From: Parelaphostrongylus tenuis
Taxonomy: Eukaryota; Nematoda; Chromadorea; Rhabditida; Metastrongylidae
Assembly: GCA_019055375.1 (NCBI GenBank)
Contig: JAHQIW010002010.1
Span: forward strand, 124,001 to 188,000
Direction: 5' to 3'
DNA length: 64,000 bases
The notes below the pieces were generated by a model, which saw nothing but the letters and a program-made list of their open reading frames with translations, was not told the origin of the DNA and searched no databases. Both the position numbers and the translations under genes were made by a program. Below are positions 57,480 to 64,000 of this stretch, piece by piece (position 1 is the first letter of the stretch; every line of letters begins with the position of its first letter).

Positions 57480-59090
57480 TGAAGAGTGTGCGACAAAGAA
57501 ACAAGAATGTACTTGATGCTTGAATGGAAACTTCTGAAGGGAAAGCAAAAGCTGTCAGAAACAATAGTTCAATCAAACTTGGTCTTTGGCTTAGGAGAAA
57601 GAACAAGAATTCATTAAAGAATGCCAAGGTTGATCCCTTCGCGACGGACAATATTCATCAAGGACAGAAATTTCCAGAGGCTTTTCACTCTGAAAAGAAT
57701 TTTCGTCTCAAATTTCCCATAATCCTCCAAAGAATCAATCTCGGCGATTTCCAAATTGTGATTGGTCTGAATGAAGCTTTCTTATTTGCATCGTAGTAGA
57801 GGAAATAATTTTATGTTTCACACTCAGTCCGCTTTGTTTGCTCGGCTGAGGTCTGTGAGTGGCTTTCTGCTAGATTTTTAGTGATGGTTTAATAGCCCAA
57901 ATCTCAACAATTTTTGTTAACATTGATTTTTAAAAGGTTTTGATAGAGTGCTGTCAGGGCAAAATAATCAAAACGTTTCCCACTCAGGATATTAGCCCAT
58001 CGCTTGCATCATAGCAGGTTTAACAAGCAGTGTGTGAACAAAAAAAATGTACCTATAGAACAATACAAGAAAGTCTCCTATAAAATTTTTTCCAAAAAAC
58101 CTATAATTACATGAAATAAAGAAAAATTTTCTAGTTTCATAACAGAAATCGCGCGCCTCTCGAATGCCGCCGCGCGCTGCGAATCAGATTATCGCATTGA
58201 AAGGACGCGTCGTTTGAGAGAGCGAATTTCGCTATGATAACAAATTTTTTTATTCGTTTTGACGAAATTTCTGGGTTCCTGCATCACAATGTACAAGGAA
58301 CTTTGTTCTGTCCTATAGATACAAACAGTTGTTTATTTTACATCGTCAAACAAACACCGCTATGAACTACATGTGACTAGCTGGCTATTTTGAGCGCGAA
58401 ACGTGATCTTTTTACTGCTGTAACAGCGCTTTGTACAAGAATTTTTCAAGCTACAATTCTAATATGAAATTTATCGAGTTTGGGTTGTCGAATGACTGCT
58501 ATGAATCCGGAGAAAAGCCACCCCCAAACCCTAAGCGAGTATACAAAGCAAATTGAGAGTTAAGCATAAATTATTTCCGCTATCACAACGCCTTAAGGAA
58601 AATTTTTTTTTGAAGAGAAACATATAAAGAAAAATTCCAAAATTTGAGCTTTTGAATAATTACTAAAACCTCCAGAAGGAGCTTTCTTAAGTGAGAAAAT
58701 TCTCCACAAATTCGTGTATTCAATTAGATACACTCCACCTCAAGAGAATTAATAATCAGTTAGTCATGTGAACCACTTTAGTTCCAAAATAGATTATCTC
58801 TTAACCTCGGTACTCTTCAGTGGTGCTTGATACGTTTGACTGAGCTTGGCACGAGGTCTGCGTAGGATAATTATTCAAACAGCTGACGCTTCAGCGGTTC
58901 ACTTTCTTCAAAGGCTGAATTGATCAAGTTGTCCACGATCCAGTCAGTCAAACAGCTCCATCACTTCATTAGAAAAAATCACTAAACGTGGATTTTAATC
59001 GCATCAAGTACAAAAATTGACCTTCAACGTGTTCATTGCTTTTATGAGTCTTCCACTGCGTAGTTTAAGTGGAGATTACCGGGTACAACT
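57480..59090. other. No supported gene
   Basis: A 90-codon Lys/Asn-rich ORF (57524-57796) has no motif. The rest is AT-rich with weak repeat D traces near 57900 and 58400. Confidence 0.3.
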
Positions 59091-59094
59091 GTCA

Positions 59095-59340
59095 TAGGTG
59101 ACTCGTATCACAAGTGATTACGACATATGCTTGTCCAATCAATAGTCACTGGTTCGATTCCGCGTTCTAAATTCACCAGCCTTTCACTAACCTAAGGTCG
59201 GTGAATTGGTACTAGACTTGTCTAGCAGATCAGCAGCACTGACTTGATAGCTCGGTAGGTATGTGACATTGTCAAGGTCAGATGTGCATTTAATCACTAC
59301 AAAGGACGTTATAAACCAAAGTCAAGTTCAAAGCGCATCC
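59095..59340 (+). repeat. SINE family A copy, divergent
   Basis: 'cactggttcgattccgcgtt' (box B), 'ggtgaattggtactagactt' and 'gtgcatttaatcactacaaa' follow the family order. Confidence 0.6.
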
Positions 59341-59772
59341 TTTAAGAACTGATCAAGATGAGAGCTTCATCCTTCATCCTTTGAGTAATACGGCATATGC
59401 TTTCCTCGCATATTTGGTCATTTGACGCTTTCTTAGTGTTTTCATGTTTCGCTTTGAATAATCAAAAAGACTATATGCTAACATCATAATGATGGACTCT
59501 TAAGAATTTTCTAGTGGTGTATGAATTATGCGATGCAAGTTGAACGACAAAGAAATAAGTTGCCATTTCAGGAGCCTGAAGTTATTTTTCCAAGAGTGAG
59601 ATGAAAACTATACGCAAGAGCTCTTCATTTCTCATCAGACAGTGATCGAAACGGTGAGTGTTTCGAAATAAAGCTCTTACTAGGCGATCCAAAATTCATT
59701 TCTAACGTTTTCTGCTAGGGTTGTGGAGGTTTTGGCTTAGTGGATTGTGGATCAATATGATCTTTCCAGGCT

Positions 59773-59812
59773 CTGAAAAAGGCGACCTGCCGAAACGGTA
59801 GCCACCTCGAAT
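59773..59812 (+). repeat. MITE terminal fragment
   Basis: 'aaggcgacctgccgaaacgg' then 'tagccacc' equals the inner part of the right arm of the MITE at 8215-8401. Confidence 0.55.
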
Positions 59813-59849
59813 ATTGTATATTCAAGCTGCGTTACTAATTTTATTGTGG

Positions 59850-60900
59850 TATGCTTCGCTAGTATTCAATAAATAATATCAATGACACCTCGGAACGGCT
59901 AAACAGAAGAAAATACTCAGTTGGTTCACAGAAGGGCGAGGTTCATTGTATTTGATGTAATGGACTAGCCATAACATTGTATTAGCCTCTACACAATCGT
60001 AAATATTCTTGTAGCATACCTTCCAGCTTTATCCACACACCATAGCAACCCGGTTGATTGTACTCATGTAGCGAGTTTCCTTGAAAAAGCAATACTTTAT
60101 TGAATCCCTTCGTCATACAATACTTATAGGCATGTTTATTCATATGAGCGCTTGAGGGACGAGAGTTGAATAATATAAAAATACACTATAAAAAGTATCA
60201 AAAACTTTTTAAATTTTCATGGGGAGCGAACTGCATGCTGATACTTCAAACCTTTATGTCAAATAAATAGCACCTTAAGCAGTTCACTTAGATAGATTAT
60301 CTTCTGCAGATTGATTACCAGAACTGCATTGCTTATTCTTCTAAGTCTGGCAACATATTCTCTTCTTAGTGCCTGAACAAAGTGGAATTAAACTGTTGCT
60401 GACAACGGAATTAGGAAACGTTTTGGGGTACCTGCCACGACGTTTTCCACAACGGTCTCACACTGTGCTTTTCTTCAATTACGCTTTGATATAAGGTCAC
60501 TGCAAAGATTCCAGGTTATCAGTTGCTATTTGCACCGTCTTTCACTAATGTGAACACCTCTATAAAAAGTTCATTCTACAATTTCCGTTCACTTAGGATG
60601 GAAAACGAAAACAGTATTTACCTTATGCTCACATTCCTGACATACATGAAAAGTACGCTGCAGTGCATTGACAAGAGGAATTCTACAGTAAAAGCATGGT
60701 CGCTGATTTTATTACGCGTACTGTGCCTAGCTAACCAAATCCCGCATTTTTCGGGGGCCCGCAAATATAATAGAAGTGTGCCTTGTATCTTTGCGCTTTT
60801 CACCAGATATACACAATGCCCAATGTCTTCTGGATGATCAGAGGGAACACTGTGAAGACGGACTAAATAAAGTAATAAAGTAAAAAAAAGTTGTAACGGT
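59850..60900. other. No supported gene
   Basis: Open frames of 104-116 codons overlap on both strands (60523-60968). I see no motif. It lies just 3' of the receptor pseudogene exon. Confidence 0.3.
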
Positions 60901-60979
60901 GATGCGTGCTCAGAATTCAGTGCTATATACAGCATTTTCCTCATGTTTTTGTGCCAACTCCAAATCAACCGTTTTGCGA

Positions 60980-61206
60980 TGTTCAGTTCAAGAACAACGT
61001 TGGCGTAATGCTCAATCCTCCACTATAGACGTTGTTTTATGATAATACGATGTTTAATCCATGAAATACAGATTTTGTAAAAGGATTACTGGCATTGAAT
61101 AGAAGCACTGAGAGCATGGTAGATAAAAATGTGAGCAAAACGTGAGAATGAAATAGAGAGGAATTTCTACACATCAAAAAATGACAGCACAACTTCTTCT
61201 CACGTG
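60980..61206 (-). pseudogene. Receptor TM6-TM7 exon fragment, broken
   Basis: Minus strand after an acceptor (tatgacag). The frame reads REKKLCCHFLM, then SLFHSHVLLTFLSTMLS (TM6-like), SVFHGLNIVLS, a TAA stop (61039-61037), then in the same frame NNVYSGGLSITPTLFLN (TM7-like, with the expected Pro) and TGA. Arg-Glu before TM6 parallels LLKRETAFLVQ in the intact receptor. No other exons were found between this and the gene at 62.3 kb, so it is a fragment. Confidence 0.4.
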
Positions 61207-61699
61207 CTGTCATAATTGAGAACTTGGAAGTGATTGGATTTATTAACGGATTCCGTGATCGCATACATTATATCCTATCTCAAGTACACACTCGCTATGA
61301 CTAGAGTTTCTTAAGTGTGGTCCAATATTCCGCATCACCCTATGACCAACCACTGGGTTTCGTCAGATGTTCAGGCACCATGCAACAGACAACGTGCAAC
61401 AAGCCACAGGCCGGTGGCAGGCAACAGTGCAAGGAAAATCGAGACCTGTATGCGGGTGAAAGCTGGAGGGTAATCTTGCGCTGATAATTACAATGAATGT
61501 TTTATTTTGAATTCGCGCAATTTTGTTGTAGAAAACGGTTAAAATTTCAATAATTCAAACAATCAATAAAGTAGAGGCGATGTCGAAAGAACTTCATACA
61601 GTGGAAAACAAAATCTTCATAAGAACAACAGATATTGAATATTTGCAACACTCGCCGAACAATTGGTCAGTCCGAGTTGAATTCCTGATGACACTACAA

Positions 61700-61985
61700 A
61701 AAAAGATAAAGCTCTCGGCATTGATCAATCCCAGAGGGATGTGCCATGCATTTGTCTTCGATTCTTAGCTACATTTGAGGTAATAGCATATTTAGTGTTA
61801 ACAATGACTCGCGGTGGTCTATCAGTGTGTCAGGTCACTGCTGCTTATCCTCCCAGACAGATCTGGAATCAACATGCGACCGTAGAGGGATGGATGGCTT
61901 GGTGAGCATGAGCGCGAGATCGAACAAGAACTCGTGTCCTACGCAAAGCACCTCCAACCACTGCGGAACATGCGCTCCTTTTTTT
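61700..61985 (-). repeat. tRNA-derived SINE family A copy
   Basis: Tail 'aaagctctcggcattgatca' and 'gagggatgtgccatgcattt' at the left, body 'gactcgcggtggtctatcag', and the head with 'gagcgcatgttccgcagtgg' (minus strand) at about 61960-61980. Confidence 0.65.
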
Positions 61986-62274
61986 TATTCTCGATCAAGT
62001 GACAGCTTAAGTTGAATTCCCAATAACATAGCTTGAATCTAAAAAGTGGAACTCAAATCGTGTAGCTTCGATCTTCAAATTTACGTTGCATCTACAAATT
62101 TTGAAAACCATGAACATACACAGTTCTATAGTTGAAGCGAGTTCTGAATTCAGTAGCTACATATACTGAAAGAAAAAAAAAGAGTCCTAAGTAGAGATTT
62201 CTTCATCGTAAAAGATTAACCGATGTTATAGGTCGTCTAAAACCTAATTTTGCGATGGCTACAGAACAAGGTTA

Positions 62275-64000
62275 TTATCGTTCTTCTTTGCTTAGCTGCT
62301 TCGAATCCACTGTTTCAGTTGAATCAGAATGGCCAATTTCATTCAATAATCGCTCGGATTCCTTCTTAAGACTCAGCAACTGTTGCAACTGTTCCTCAGC
62401 AAACTCGTCCAACATTTCTGGTTCCAAATCCTGAAATGTCTCACATGAAATTCATATTTAAACGTCTAGTGAGAGTCTTCAGAAATTAAACTGAAGAAAA
62501 TAAAATCTGTAAAATCACTAATGTTGATAGAACATTCACAACATTAAGATACATAAGGACTTGCAAACTCGAGATTTTTCAACTGCTGCAAAGGTACTTT
62601 TTTCCCGAAGTTTTATCTCGGCACTGAAATCCTTTTGATATCATGTTTGTAAGATAATCGAATTTAGATTTCCAAAACTTATTTTGCATGAATATCTCGT
62701 CATATTGAATGAAATCTCGCGTTTTGAACGATGTAAACAGTGAAACGGATGTGCATGCCTTTTATAAAATCAACGCAAGACTTCCAAAGGTATTTTGCAG
62801 AGGTTTTAATAGTTCTGTCATGTTTATGTAAAAGGAGGACCTTATTCTTTGAAAATGGCACGTGGTCTTTTTAATATATAGTTTTTGAAACCTCTTCTTC
62901 GCTGAACTTAGATTTTTCACTGGTTTTGGTATACATTCAATAGCTTGAGAAACGGAGATTTCAATAATAGGTTACACAAAAAGTTCTCTCGCATATTCAA
63001 AAAGCATAGAAAGAATTTATTTATATACGAAATGAGCTCAAACAATTCAACATAAGCATCGAGTCGTTTTTCTCTGTTGATCTATTGTCAATTGATGTGG
63101 GATCCATTTGAAACTTCAAGCAGTGTTTGCCGGTCTCCTGAAGAATGCGCAATCGTCTTTGGATCACAATCAAACTCATCGGTCAACATTCGGCAGCTCA
63201 TCGATAGATTTTCTCCAATTCGATTGACGACTGCTTAGTGATAGACTTCTTGTGGAAGTTTCTCTCTTGGCTTATCTGTTAATCGGTCTCCTTTTCACGG
63301 AATGTCTTGTACCAACGCCGATCTGTACGAACATCACAAAATTCGTCACCATACGCTTTACAGATTTGCTGATAAGCCTCAGAAGCGTTAACACTCACTT
63401 TACAGTCGAAGTGAAGTAGCAGAAAAATTTCTTCCTTGGAAGTCTCATTCTGAAGGCTGTGCAGACAGATGATACATTGTTCGTTGCGCAAGAAAACGAG
63501 CTTTCTGATGAGCTCAAATTCGCACAAAATACATGTGTAAGAATCATTCTCGCACGCAATACGACAGAACTTTCTCTTTATCCTACTACTATGCCTGGTT
63601 TCTGAAAAGTCCTAAGTGCGCTGTAGCATTCAAGAGAAAGAGTCAAGCATACGTATGGTCAAAAAATTGATTAGTCAAAAGCGAACTCATTACCGCAAAT
63701 CTTTCTTCATCTAAAAAGTTGATACACAATGTAATAAAGGTTTATGTACTCAACACCAACCTTACCAATGAAACCTTTCACTATGCCTTTTGAAGATAGT
63801 TGCTTTGCTAACGTCACGTAGTAATCCTGAAAACGAACAAGGAATCAAGAATAATGCATGTTTCTAATCAAAATACTTATATAGACAAGTCGACAACTAT
63901 TATTGATGGAATTTCCCATGGGTCAAAGCCAAAATCATTAGGGTCGAAGCGTTCAGGGTTGACCAATTCCTCAAGGAAGTACACCTTGAGTATTGCTTCT
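62275..64000 (-). CDS. 3' end of an unidentified gene (four exons, partial)
   Basis: Minus strand. Window-edge exon from 64000: EAILKVYFLEELVNPERFD, then PNDFGFDPWEIPS; its donor near 63900 is ambiguous because a TAA follows. Then 63826-63766 (DYYVTLAKQLSSKGIVKGFI, donor GTAAGG), a 17-nt micro-exon 63710-63694 (giving DEERFA across the joins) and the last exon 62430-62275 (DLEPEMLDEFAEEQLQQLLS, LKKESERLLNEIG, ending KQLSKEER and TAA). The last three join in frame. The C-terminus is an acidic, Leu/Gln-rich helix, probably a short coiled coil. The last intron holds a mariner relic. I do not recognise the family. Confidence 0.55.
63000..63530 (-). mobile_element. mariner-type transposase N-terminal relic
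   Basis: Minus strand: 82 open codons (63527-63279), the second half of which fits the helix-turn-helix region of mariner transposases (VNASEAYQQICKAYGDEF, then RWYKTFREKE). Past the stop the shifted frame continues (IQRRLRILQETGKH, about 63160-63120). Only the N-terminal half is seen. Confidence 0.65.

Noticed and set aside
60803..60866. Additional receptor exon (hydrophobic, FPLIIQKTLGIVYIW)
   Set aside because: Too short and poorly bounded; similarity to the TM3-TM4 region is weak and the order relative to the TM6-TM7 fragment is wrong.
1..64000. CRISPR arrays, rRNA genes, telomeric repeats
   Set aside because: No regularly spaced direct repeats, rRNA motifs or TTAGGC arrays are seen; the sequence is clearly eukaryotic chromosomal.

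Overview
The window looks like part of a clade V (strongylid, hookworm-like) nematode chromosome. It is AT-rich. Host genes are split into short exons with GT-AG introns running from under 80 bp to more than 5 kb, and most of the remaining DNA is old, mutated repeats. The host-gene signals that fit this are a SAY-domain (PHF10-type) gene, a nematode-type seven-transmembrane chemoreceptor and Ran-like GTPase exons. The mobile elements are RTE LINE, BEL/Pao, mariner and Penelope-like relics, several tRNA-derived SINE families, and foldback elements. No prokaryotic operon, CRISPR array, or intact rRNA or tRNA gene is visible.

Layout. 1-5 kb: five exons of a plus-strand PHF10/SAYP-type gene; one 2.85-kb intron holds an RTE LINE fragment, and a foldback repeat with outward-facing hammerhead-ribozyme motifs abuts its 3' end. 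5-12 kb: foldback elements, a mariner relic, a 187-bp MITE and tRNA-like SINE heads. 12-15.2 kb: an internally reduced BEL/Pao element (gag zinc knuckles, protease, integrase tail). 16-22 kb: no gene seen, mostly an ancient dispersed repeat. 23.5-24.1 kb: minus-strand exons of a decayed or highly divergent Ran GTPase. 27.5 kb: an isolated GC-rich exon. 28.2-29.1 kb: a Penelope-like element relic with a GIY-YIG endonuclease domain. 30.8-33.1 kb: the best hammerhead motif and two very long hairpin repeats. 33.9-34.5 kb: the 5' part of an RTE LINE. 34.6-37.8 kb: several plausible plus-strand exons, one with a C2H2-like zinc finger, whose joining is uncertain.

39.8-54.7 kb (minus): a chemoreceptor whose seven coding exons can all be read and join in frame into a 307-residue 7TM protein, with SINE, mariner and hammerhead-foldback insertions in its introns. 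56-57 kb: a mariner relic. 61 kb: a broken TM6-TM7 exon of a second receptor. 62.3-64.0 kb (minus): the 3' end of an unidentified gene, including a 17-nt micro-exon and a mariner insertion in its last intron.

The most interesting item is the hammerhead-ribozyme repeat family (five recognisable motifs in three elements). One copy, at 31073-31119, keeps the catalytic core and shows a compensatory stem I change. Its presence in a genome that also carries a Penelope-like element is suggestive, because hammerhead motifs are known from such elements.
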